Shown: piece by piece, positions 1-4,924 of the stretch | How positions within the stretch are numbered: position 1 is the first letter of the stretch | How the letters are laid out: each line of letters opens with the position of its first letter | Source: Candidatus Cloacimonadota bacterium | Lineage (GTDB): Bacteria > Cloacimonadota > Cloacimonadia > Cloacimonadales > TCS61 | DNA: 5,019 bases | Assembly: GCA_030628755.1 (NCBI GenBank) | Contig: DAOVQH010000200.1 | Coordinates: 1 to 5,019, forward strand | Direction of reading: 5' to 3' | The notes under the pieces: generated by a model | The model's input: only the letters and a program-made list of their open reading frames with translations | Databases searched by the model: none | What the model was told of the DNA's origin: nothing | Made by a program: the position numbers and the translations under genes

Positions 1-1
1 G

Positions 2-877
2 GCTCCGGGAGTAAATATTGAAGCTGGTGACCATTTGCTGGCAATCAATGGTTCTAAAGTGAATAAAAATGTAAATCCACGAGAATTATTGGTAAATCTA
101 TCTGAACAAGAAGTTACATTAACAGTTCGCAAAAAAGGAAAGAGAAAATCAAGGGATGTGAATGTTAAAACTCTTAAATTTGAATATCCTGTATTATATA
201 GAAGTTGGGTAGAAAAAAACCGCGAGTATGTTCATAAAATGGGTAAAGGAAAGATCGGGTATATTCACATTCCGGATATGGGAGTCAGAGGATTTTCCGA
301 GTTCCATCGTTTATATCTGACAGAATGCAGGTATGATTCTCTCATTGTTGATGTGCGGTATAATGGTGGTGGTCATGTTTCTCAATTGCTTCTTGAGAAA
401 TTGAATAGGAAGATAATTGGTTATGGTGAAATAAGGTGGTCAAAAGAACCGGGATCTTATCCAGACGCAGCAGTTGCAGGTCCAATGATTGCAATAACAA
501 ATGAATTTGCCGGTTCTGATGGTGATATTTTCAGTCATTCGTTTAAGTTGATGAAATTAGGAAAATTGATCGGGAAGCGAACCTGGGGAGGAGTGATTGG
601 AATCAATGGTCAATATTCTTTAGTTGATGGCTCAATTACAACCCAACCTGAATATTCTTTCTGGTTCAAAGATGTTGGTTGGGGAGTTGAAAATTATGGA
701 ACAGACCCTGATATTGAAATAGAGATTTTACCAAAAGATTATGTTCAGAATACAGACCCGCAATTGGATAAAGGAATTGAATTATTATTAGATGAATTGA
801 AAAAGAATCCTGTTAAGAAACCAAAGCTGGATAAACGACCGGATCTTTCTTTACCGAAATTGCTAAAAAGGAAATAA
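2..877 (+). CDS. Tricorn-type serine protease (family S41), C-terminal part, 5'-truncated by the window edge
   Basis: The frame is open from the first bases, so the true start lies upstream; 291 residues are visible. Residues 1-52 form a PDZ domain opening with APGVNIEAGDHLLAING, a typical ligand-loop and GD..LAING signature. From about residue 83 (GKIGYIHIPDM) the S41 core begins. DVRYNGGG (117-124) is the conserved glycine-rich segment near the oxyanion hole, and NEFAGSDGD (167-175) carries the nucleophile, Ser172 (codon 515-517). GVENYGTDPD holds Glu230 (689-691), matching the catalytic glutamate of tricorn. The catalytic His and the usual beta-propeller domains of the family would lie upstream. 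Known tricorn proteases are large cytosolic peptidases that trim oligopeptides; that role is inferred here. The C-terminus is lysine- and proline-rich (about residues 266-291) and probably flexible. Intact over the visible part. Confidence 0.93.
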   Translation, partial: APGVNIEAGDHLLAINGSKVNKNVNPRELLVNLSEQEVTLTVRKKGKRKSRDVNVKTLKFEYPVLYRSWVEKNREYVHKMGKGKIGYIHIPDMGVRGFSEFHRLYLTECRYDSLIVDVRYNGGGHVSQLLLEKLNRKIIGYGEIRWSKEPGSYPDAAVAGPMIAITNEFAGSDGDIFSHSFKLMKLGKLIGKRTWGGVIGINGQYSLVDGSITTQPEYSFWFKDVGWGVENYGTDPDIEIEILPKDYVQNTDPQLDKGIELLLDELKKNPVKKPKLDKRPDLSLPKLLKRK

Positions 878-882
878 GGAAA

Positions 883-909
883 TGTAGGGATGAGAATCCC
901 ACATTTTTT
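883..909 (+). terminator. Rho-independent terminator of the tricorn-like gene
   Basis: The hairpin begins six bases after the protease stop codon. TGT (883-885) pairs with ACA (901-903), A886 is bulged, and GGGAT (887-891) pairs with ATCCC (896-900) around GAGA (892-895), which fits the stable GNRA tetraloop pattern. A run of six T (904-909) follows directly. The position and T-tract make this a textbook intrinsic terminator for the plus-strand gene. Confidence 0.8.
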
Positions 910-986
910 GATTTGTTATATTGTAACGCTCAGTGTATGCTACGCTATCCATCAAAAACAACAAAATTATTTATACAAATAAACCC

Positions 987-1032
987 AAAACAAACTACGA
1001 AACCTTTTATAGAAGGCAGGCGTAGAGGTTTT
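987..1032 (-). terminator. Imperfect long hairpin, possible terminator for minus-strand transcripts
   Basis: Three paired segments are nested here: AAAAC (987-991) with GTTTT (1028-1032), CTACG (995-999) with CGTAG (1021-1025), and CCTT (1003-1006) with AAGG (1013-1016), separated by small internal loops. Read on the minus strand, the CTACG/CGTAG stem is followed by TTTGTTTT, as expected for an intrinsic terminator. It lies about 100 bases beyond the stop of the 147-residue gene. The internal loops and the G in the T-tract weaken the case; it could instead be a remnant of a small repeat. Confidence 0.35.
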
Positions 1033-1098
1033 ATTATACCAGGAAATGAACCATAGAAAAAGTTAATTCCATAAAAGATTTTGTGATATCTATATTGG

Positions 1099-1122
1099 AA
1101 CCTCTAAAAATTTTTGGAAGTT
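1099..1122. repeat. 24-bp near-palindrome
   Basis: AACCTCTAAAAA (1099-1110) and TTTTTGGAAGTT (1111-1122) are inverted repeats matching at 10 of 12 positions with no spacer. One of the two mismatches would be a G-U pair in RNA on either strand. It begins ten bases past the stop codon of the minus-strand 147-residue gene and has no T-tract after it, so it is not a standard terminator. It could be a cruciform, a protein-binding site, or an old mobile-element end. Confidence 0.4.
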
Positions 1123-1131
1123 TTCATCTAA

Positions 1132-1575
1132 TCAGTATCTTTTTTGAAAATGTCTGACCATACCCCAATAATATCCTTCAATACTTTCTTCATCAATGTC
1201 TTCAACATCTACAAGTTTATTTGAAAATTCACATAATACTTTTATCTTTTTATTTAAAGAAACTTTAAGCCCTACATCAGAAGTTAATATTCGAATATCT
1301 TTTCTTCTTTTATTTAGAACTCGAGAAATTATATGCCTTTTATCCCCAAGTTCAAAAGGTAAATCTGAAATTATTATTAATGTATTTGATTTAACAGAAG
1401 CTAAAATTTTAATTAAGTTATCCAATCCCAAAAACCTTTCCTTTAATCCTGAATTTGAAAAAATATCAACCATACCCATTGCATTCTCATTAATCGGATT
1501 ATCTTCAATGATATTATGTATATAAGCCCTTAAGGAGGTTCTCAAGTCTTTATCTAGTGTCAAGTCAATTTTCAA
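1132..1575 (-). CDS. Unidentified 147-residue protein overlapping the IS630 transposase end
   Basis: I do not recognise this protein. It has no signal peptide or membrane segment and is a charged, probably cytosolic alpha/beta protein. Residues 53-98 (LDNLIKILASVKSNTLIIIS, then a helix, then KDIRILTS) read as helix, hydrophobic strand, helix and strand. This is vaguely like the half-domain of phospholipase-D-like or TrmB-type proteins, but no HKD motif is present, so no function is assigned. The TTG at 1575 overlaps the transposase stop by 11 bp; an in-frame stop at 1596-1594 rules out a longer form. No good ribosome site precedes it, so it may be translationally coupled to the transposase, may start later (ATG codons encode residues 33 and 35), or may be the 3' remnant of a gene cut by the IS. 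A 109-residue opposite-strand frame over this region looks like its shadow. Confidence 0.55.
   Translation of the reverse strand: MKIDLTLDKDLRTSLRAYIHNIIEDNPINENAMGMVDIFSNSGLKERFLGLDNLIKILASVKSNTLIIISDLPFELGDKRHIISRVLNKRRKDIRILTSDVGLKVSLNKKIKVLCEFSNKLVDVEDIDEESIEGYYWGMVRHFQKRY
1159..1174. repeat. Left copy of a 16-bp imperfect inverted repeat
   Basis: CATACCCCAATAATAT here is inverted at 2767-2782, matching at 14 of 16 positions including ten consecutive bases (CATACCCCAA). The two copies bracket the transposase and nearly all of the 147-residue gene, a span of about 1.6 kb. This copy lies within that gene's last codons (YYWGMV), so it could be coincidental. It is not proven to be an IS end. 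Confidence 0.3.
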
Positions 1576-2254
1576 TTGACGGATAAAGTCTTTTTAATTT
1601 TATTCTTGCATCTTTTGTCGTGAATCGCCAATTCACTTTTGATTTTTTAGAATTCCTGTAATTTTGCCAATACATTACTTCATCTTGCACTTTTTCAATT
1701 TCACTAATTCGACGATTCAAACATTGTCCTTGTAAAACATTTAACTCAATCTCTGCCACATTTAACCAGCTTCCATGTTTCGGGGTAAATACAAATTCAA
1801 ATCTGTCCCAAAGATTTTTTGCTTCTTCAGGTTGGAAGGTCTCATAAAAGGATGAAGCATTATGAGTAGAATAATTATCCATTACTATCGTTATTTTTTC
1901 AGCTTCATTATAATATGATGATATTTCATTCATAAACTTTGCCCAATCTTTTTTAGTTTTCTTTTCTGTAATTTCTACTATTCTTTCTCCAGTTATAGGT
2001 TCTGATGCTATAAATATGTTGTATATTCCATTACGCTTATATTCATAATCGTATTTTTGCACACAACCTGAGTTCATCCCAATCGGTGTTCTTGTTTCAC
2101 CTATTAATTGCTTTGGTGATTCATCCATGCAAACTACCGGTTTTTTTTCTGAATAAGGTCTTTTGTAAACATCTAAAACTCTTTCCATGTTAGCGACAAA
2201 AGCACTATCTTGTTTTGGAGGAATAATCCAGCCTTTACTTTTCCAGGGTTTCAA
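1565..2254 (-). CDS. IS630 transposase, segment 3 (DDE catalytic domain)
   Basis: This frame holds the whole RNase-H-like catalytic domain, which cuts and joins DNA at the element ends. The metal-binding triad is visible: Asp44 in VVCMDESPKQL (codon 2125-2123), Asp126 in IVMDNYSTH (1879-1877) and Glu168 in GSWLNVAEIE (1753-1751). It ends with the family signature RFTTKDARIKLKRLYPS. The triad and length look intact, so the only visible defects are the two frame junctions upstream. The nominal TTG start at 2254 overlaps the segment 2 stop as TTGA, so reinitiation could make this domain alone, although frameshift fusion restores better family agreement (NEL before KPW). It overlaps the following 147-residue gene by 11 bp. 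Confidence 0.82.
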   Translation of the reverse strand: MKPWKSKGWIIPPKQDSAFVANMERVLDVYKRPYSEKKPVVCMDESPKQLIGETRTPIGMNSGCVQKYDYEYKRNGIYNIFIASEPITGERIVEITEKKTKKDWAKFMNEISSYYNEAEKITIVMDNYSTHNASSFYETFQPEEAKNLWDRFEFVFTPKHGSWLNVAEIELNVLQGQCLNRRISEIEKVQDEVMYWQNYRNSKKSKVNWRFTTKDARIKLKRLYPSIEN

Positions 2255-2535
2255 TTCGTTTTTTTTAAAACCTGACGAACTGTTTCATGGGAGATACTAT
2301 CAATATATTGCAATTCCACCATTTTATCAGCAAGTAGCCGTAAAGACCATTTACCAAATCCTGCTGGAGGTTCACTACAGCTTAAAGCTACCAGATGAGC
2401 TTCAACTTCTCCATCTGCCTTTTTCTCGTATATTCTTGATGATTTTTTCCCATTTAAGGATATTTCAAAACCTTCTTCAACAAAGCTTTTTTTTACTCGA
2501 TCAATAGTTCGCATTCCAATTTTAAAACTTGGCAA
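2251..2535 (-). CDS. IS630 transposase, segment 2 (central part)
   Basis: This frame supplies the second helix-turn-helix (KIGMRTIDRVKKSFVEEGFE), the basic NGKKSSRIYEKK linker, and the SEPP...WSLRLLADKMVEL...SISHETVRQVLKK segment that precedes the catalytic domain. About 87 residues are used, after entry by the -1 shift near 2520. The nominal TTG start at 2535 is probably not real, because the family alignment enters this frame from segment 1. The frame stops at 2253-2251 just after QVLKK. An A8 run at 2494-2487 sits inside it without disturbing the frame, so not every A-run in the gene has lost a base. Confidence 0.72.
   Translation of the reverse strand: MPSFKIGMRTIDRVKKSFVEEGFEISLNGKKSSRIYEKKADGEVEAHLVALSCSEPPAGFGKWSLRLLADKMVELQYIDSISHETVRQVLKKTN
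2260..2269 (-). promoter_or_regulatory. Slippery T4-A8 run at the second transposase frame junction
   Basis: On the minus strand the segment 2 frame reads GTT TTA AAA AAA ACG AAT TGA. It offers two overlapping slippery heptamers, T-TTA-AAA (2269-2263) and A-AAA-AAA (2266-2260). A -1 slip on either gives QVLKK followed by NELKPW, the expected IS630 sequence, and enters segment 3. The zero frame stops three codons after the run. A one-base loss from an original nine A would look identical. Confidence 0.55.
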
Positions 2536-2693
2536 ATAGTTCTATTTGTAACTTTTTCTGAAAATTCACCTTCATCACAATTTAGTAAGATGTAAGCATT
2601 TCGTGCTTTATGAGATTTATGCTTCCCTCTTTTCGTTATTTCTATCAATTCTTCTCTTTCTTCTTTGGTTAAGGTAACTCGATATTTTATCAT
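2493..2693 (-). CDS. IS630 transposase, segment 1 (N-terminal DNA-binding part)
   Basis: The ATG at 2693-2691 opens MIKYRVTLTKEEREELIEIT, a typical IS630 N-terminus; no clear Shine-Dalgarno sequence precedes it. The segment carries the first helix-turn-helix, including HKARNAYILLNCDEGEFSEK. The family sequence is followed to QVLK (residue 58), then the frame leaves it (LECELLIE) and stops at 2495-2493. A -1 shift on T-TTA-AAA at 2526-2520 continues as IGMRTIDRVKK, which is what the family expects. Translated alone this would be a 66-residue DNA-binding fragment that might act as an inhibitor, by analogy with the short orfA products of other IS families. That role is inference. Confidence 0.75.
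   Translation of the reverse strand: MIKYRVTLTKEEREELIEITKRGKHKSHKARNAYILLNCDEGEFSEKVTNRTICQVLKLECELLIE
2520..2526 (-). promoter_or_regulatory. Slippery heptamer T-TTA-AAA at the first transposase frame junction
   Basis: In the frame of segment 1 the minus strand reads GTT TTA AAA TTG, giving a canonical X-XXY-YYZ heptamer with codons TTA and AAA. A -1 slip here gives QVLK followed by IGMRT, exactly joining segments 1 and 2. The zero frame ends eight codons later. The alternative is a single A lost from an original run of five, either a mutation or a sequencing error. No Shine-Dalgarno-like stimulator or strong downstream hairpin is obvious. Confidence 0.5.
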
Positions 2694-2766
2694 AATTAAT
2701 GCAATTTCAGGACTTCATAAATTTTTTATCTAATATCATTTCAAAAAGATGTGAGTTTCATATACT

Positions 2767-2782
2767 ATAATTTTGGGGTATG
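2767..2782. repeat. Right copy of the 16-bp imperfect inverted repeat
   Basis: This is the inverse of 1159-1174 (14 of 16 matches, ten consecutive). It lies 74 bases upstream of the transposase start and is followed by TA, as expected of an IS630 end inserted at TA. The partner copy is not preceded by TA, which counts against the pair being true termini. Confidence 0.32.
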
Positions 2783-2857
2783 TATAATTAAAGAACAGCG
2801 AAAATAGATAAAAAAATATTGCTATAAAAAGTCCCTTTCCAATATTTGTCAGAAATC

Positions 2858-2863
2858 AGGAGG
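2858..2863 (+). promoter_or_regulatory. Ribosome-binding site of ligA, deciding a TTG start
   Basis: AGGAGG is a full Shine-Dalgarno match with four bases between it and the TTG at 2868. No ATG or GTG start is available at this position. The site therefore supports the non-ATG start, which also gives the right distance to the conserved N-terminal YH.LYY motif. Confidence 0.8.
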
Positions 2864-2867
2864 GAAA

Positions 2868-4889
2868 TTGGACGAAGTTTTTTTTAAAGAAGAAATTAAG
2901 AAGTTGAGGAAAAAAATAGCCTATCACAATGACCTTTATTACAAAAAATCACAACCTGAAATTTCTGACTATGAATACGACCAATTAGTTAAAAAATTAC
3001 AATATCTGGAAGAAAAATATCCTCAATTTAAAATAAAAGAATCTCCCACTGAGAAAATAAGTTCTGATATTGAAGAAAGAGCTAAGATAATTCCCCATAA
3101 AGTCCGTATGTACAGCTTGGAGAATGCTTATTCCCTCGAAGAAGTAAAAGGATTCTTAATTAAAGCAGAAGAAAAAATCGGTCAATTTCCAAAGCTCTCT
3201 TTAGAGCAAAAAGTCGATGGATTCACCATCAATCTCTTTTATGACAAGGGGTTATTAAAATATGCAACAACGCGTGGAGATGGCTTTGAAGGTGAGGATG
3301 TAACAAAAAACGTAAAGACAATAAAATCTATTCCTTTAAAAATTAAATATACAAAACCCATTGAAGTAAGGGGAGAACTTTATCTTCCTATTAAAGAATT
3401 TGAACGAATAAATGAAGAGCGTGAACAATTAGGTAAGAAATTATTCGCTAATCCACGTAATGCTGCAGCAGGAACCATAAAACTGAAAGATTCCAATATT
3501 GTAGCTCAAAGAAATCTGAATTCGATTATCTATACTGTGGGTATTTTTGAAAACCCTCAAGTTCAAACCCAAAAACAATTACTCGAATTCCTTGAAGCTA
3601 ACTCATTCAGAACCAGTAAGTTTAATCATACTGTATCCAGCTTTGAAGAAGTTGAAAATTACTGTAAACTGTGGGATAAAAAGCGCTATGAACTTGAGGT
3701 TGAAATCGATGGAATTGTAATCAAAGTCGATAATTTTGATCTTCAGAAAAAACTCGGCTATACTTCAAAATTTCCTAAATGGGCTATTGCCTATAAATTC
3801 AAGGCAGAAGAAAAAGAAACCCAACTCATAGATGTAAAATTCCAGGTTGGACGAACAGGTGCAGTTACTCCTGTTGCTAATTTAAAACCTATATTTATAT
3901 CAGGTTCTACGGTTTCAAATGCTACTCTTCACAATGAAGATGAGATAAAAAGACTGGATTTAAAGATCGGGGATTATGTCACGATAATAAAATCGGGAGA
4001 GATCATTCCTAAAATTATAAAGGTAAATCATGATAAACGTTCCAAGGATGTGCGGGATATTGAGTTTCCTAAAACCTGTCCTGTTTGTAAAACACTTTTG
4101 AAAAAAGAAGAAGACGGAGCAATAACTTATTGTAATAATATCAATTGTCCTGCTCAGATTCAAAGAAGAATTGAGCACTTTGTTTCCCGTGAAGCGGTTG
4201 ATATAGATGGACTTGGTGAAGCTGTTGTGAAACAACTTATAGATAACGATTTAATCAGCAAGATCGAAGATATTTATAATATCAATTATGAAAAGGTGAA
4301 AGCATTGGAAAAGCAAGCTGAGAAATCTGTTGAGAATTTGAGAACTGCAATTGAAACTTCTAAATTACAGAAATTCCATAAAATATTATTTGGATTGGGA
4401 ATTCGACATGTTGGTGCAAGGACTTCCAAGATTTTAACACAAAATTTTTCTGATATTGATGAAATGATAAATGCAGAATATGAAGATTTCCTGGAGATTG
4501 AAGAAATAGGTGAAAAAATTGCAGAATCTCTTTATGAGTTCTTCCACAATGAAGATAACATAAATATGATAAATAGTTTAAAAAGAGTTGGTGCGAATTT
4601 TAAAAGTGAAAAAACCGAGATAGAGAATAAATTAAATGGAACTAAATTCTTGGTTACAGGAACCCTGAAAAACTACAGCAGGAACGACATAAAAGAGCTT
4701 ATAGAAAAAAATGGAGGAAAGGTTATTTCTGCTGTAAGTAAAAACCTAGACTTTCTGGTTGTTGGTGATAATCCAGGTTCCAAAGTTAAAAAAGCAAAAG
4801 CGATTGAAAGCATAAAAATAATTTCTGAAGATGAATTTTTGGATATGATTGGAAGGAAAACTCGTTCCCACGCTCCTGCGTGGGAATGA
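2868..4889 (+). CDS. ligA: NAD+-dependent DNA ligase LigA with a REP-encoded C-terminal tail
   Basis: Seals 3'-OH/5'-phosphate nicks in replication and repair, using NAD+ to adenylate its lysine. The 673 residues match the usual length, and all domains are present. The Ia NAD-binding domain has YHNDLYY (19-25) and ISDYEYD (32-38). The adenylation domain has the nucleophile Lys115 in EQKVDG, TRGDGFEGEDVT (135-146), VRGELYLP (167-174), FANPRNAAAGT (193-203), EIDGIVIKVD (279-288) and WAIAYKF (305-311). The OB-fold has VGRTGAVTPVA (327-337). The zinc finger uses Cys404, 407, 422 and 427. Helix-hairpin-helix repeats run to about 560 and include GLGIRHVGARTS, and a BRCT domain covers about 588-661. 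The normal family end is near FLDMI. The last residues, RSHAPAWE (666-673), and the stop codon are read from a REP palindrome. The TTG start is supported by AGGAGG. Probably essential and functional. Confidence 0.97.
   Translation: MDEVFFKEEIKKLRKKIAYHNDLYYKKSQPEISDYEYDQLVKKLQYLEEKYPQFKIKESPTEKISSDIEERAKIIPHKVRMYSLENAYSLEEVKGFLIKAEEKIGQFPKLSLEQKVDGFTINLFYDKGLLKYATTRGDGFEGEDVTKNVKTIKSIPLKIKYTKPIEVRGELYLPIKEFERINEEREQLGKKLFANPRNAAAGTIKLKDSNIVAQRNLNSIIYTVGIFENPQVQTQKQLLEFLEANSFRTSKFNHTVSSFEEVENYCKLWDKKRYELEVEIDGIVIKVDNFDLQKKLGYTSKFPKWAIAYKFKAEEKETQLIDVKFQVGRTGAVTPVANLKPIFISGSTVSNATLHNEDEIKRLDLKIGDYVTIIKSGEIIPKIIKVNHDKRSKDVRDIEFPKTCPVCKTLLKKEEDGAITYCNNINCPAQIQRRIEHFVSREAVDIDGLGEAVVKQLIDNDLISKIEDIYNINYEKVKALEKQAEKSVENLRTAIETSKLQKFHKILFGLGIRHVGARTSKILTQNFSDIDEMINAEYEDFLEIEEIGEKIAESLYEFFHNEDNINMINSLKRVGANFKSEKTEIENKLNGTKFLVTGTLKNYSRNDIKELIEKNGGKVISAVSKNLDFLVVGDNPGSKVKKAKAIESIKIISEDEFLDMIGRKTRSHAPAWE
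4862..4889. repeat. REP palindrome overlapping the 3' end of ligA
   Basis: TTCCCACGC (4865-4873) and GCGTGGGAA (4878-4886) form a perfect nine-pair stem around the loop TCCT (4874-4877). A G-T pair and two more pairs extend it to 4862 and 4889. The unit is much more GC-rich than its surroundings and resembles the CGTTCCCACGC...GCGTGGGAATG class of repetitive extragenic palindromes, which are mobilised by RAYT transposases. A RAYT gene begins 35 bases downstream. Here the repeat is not extragenic, since it encodes the last eight residues and stop codon of LigA. It may also act as an mRNA 3' stabiliser or attenuate read-through. Confidence 0.82.
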
Positions 4890-4893
4890 TGGA

Positions 4894-4911
4894 CAGAAGC
4901 TCCAGCGTCAG
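4894..4911. repeat. Imperfect second hairpin after the REP (possible degenerate partner)
   Basis: CAGAAGCT (4894-4901) and AGCGTCAG (4904-4911) pair at six of eight positions around a two-base loop. REP units often occur as closely spaced pairs, and this lies five bases after the first palindrome and just before the RAYT ribosome site. It may be a decayed second unit or a small structure controlling RAYT translation. Confidence 0.35.
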
Positions 4912-4917
4912 AAAGGA
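4912..4917 (+). promoter_or_regulatory. Ribosome-binding site of the RAYT gene
   Basis: AAAGGA lies seven bases before the ATG at 4925, a normal Shine-Dalgarno arrangement, and supports this start. It abuts the imperfect hairpin at 4894-4911, which could influence its access. Confidence 0.6.
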
Positions 4918-4924
4918 ATAATCA

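Larger units (their letters stand above)
910..1131. other. Gene-free spacer with two imperfect inverted repeats
   Basis: No supportable coding region is seen on either strand between the protease terminator and the stop codon of the small minus-strand gene. The spacer is very AT-rich. It contains the inverted repeats listed at 987-1032 and 1099-1122. It lies between the 3' ends of two convergent genes, so it probably serves mainly to end transcription from both sides. Confidence 0.6.
1565..2693 (-). mobile_element. IS630-family insertion sequence (minimal extent = transposase coding region)
   Basis: The transposase frames here make a whole IS630-type enzyme when joined by two -1 shifts (about 376 residues). 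The order is an N-terminal helix-turn-helix region, the SCSEPP...LRLLADK...SISHETVR segment, and a DDE domain ending in WRFTTKDARIKLKRLYPS. IS630 elements move by cut-and-paste into TA dinucleotides and usually end within tens of bases of the transposase gene. No convincing terminal repeats were found close to both ends of the coding region, so the given limits are minimal. Candidate end repeats at 1159-1174 and 2767-2782 would give a larger element that includes most of the downstream gene. Confidence 0.85.
2694..2867. promoter_or_regulatory. Divergent intergenic region between the IS630 transposase and ligA
   Basis: Very AT-rich, with no gene. Two TATAAT boxes lie on the plus strand at 2766-2771 and 2783-2788, and TAATTTTG (2768-2775) also fits the TAnnTTTG form of the Bacteroidetes -7 element. 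No matching -35 element is found at normal spacing, so the ligA promoter is only suggested. The right copy of the CATACCCC inverted repeat overlaps these boxes (2767-2782). If that repeat is the IS end, part of the ligA promoter could come from the element. Confidence 0.35.

Noticed and set aside
1196..1525. 109-residue plus-strand frame opposite the unknown gene
   Set aside because: Low-complexity serine/isoleucine-rich peptide antisense to a more protein-like frame; no ribosome site or family resemblance.
1533..1567. Repeated GACTTGA just after the transposase stop (minus strand) as an IS terminal repeat
   Set aside because: A direct repeat of seven bases with no convincing inverted partner upstream of the transposase at 2694-2790; only a loose GACTT match near 2711.
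2187..2507. 106-residue plus-strand frame
   Set aside because: Antisense shadow of the IS630 transposase, whose minus-strand frames carry recognisable family motifs.
1507..2740. Inverted 10-mer AATGATATTA at 1507-1516 and 2731-2740 as IS630 ends
   Set aside because: Almost pure A/T and does not extend well beyond ten bases; expected by chance in DNA of this composition.
3960..4235. 91-residue minus-strand frame
   Set aside because: Antisense shadow within the zinc-finger region of ligA.
4862..4889. REP palindrome as a simple rho-independent terminator of ligA
   Set aside because: The stem is strong but is followed by GATGGACAG, with no T-tract; the REP interpretation, with a RAYT gene adjacent, fits better.
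4862..4911. CRISPR or tandem repeat array
   Set aside because: Only one palindrome and one degenerate hairpin of different sequence; no regularly spaced direct repeats anywhere in the window.
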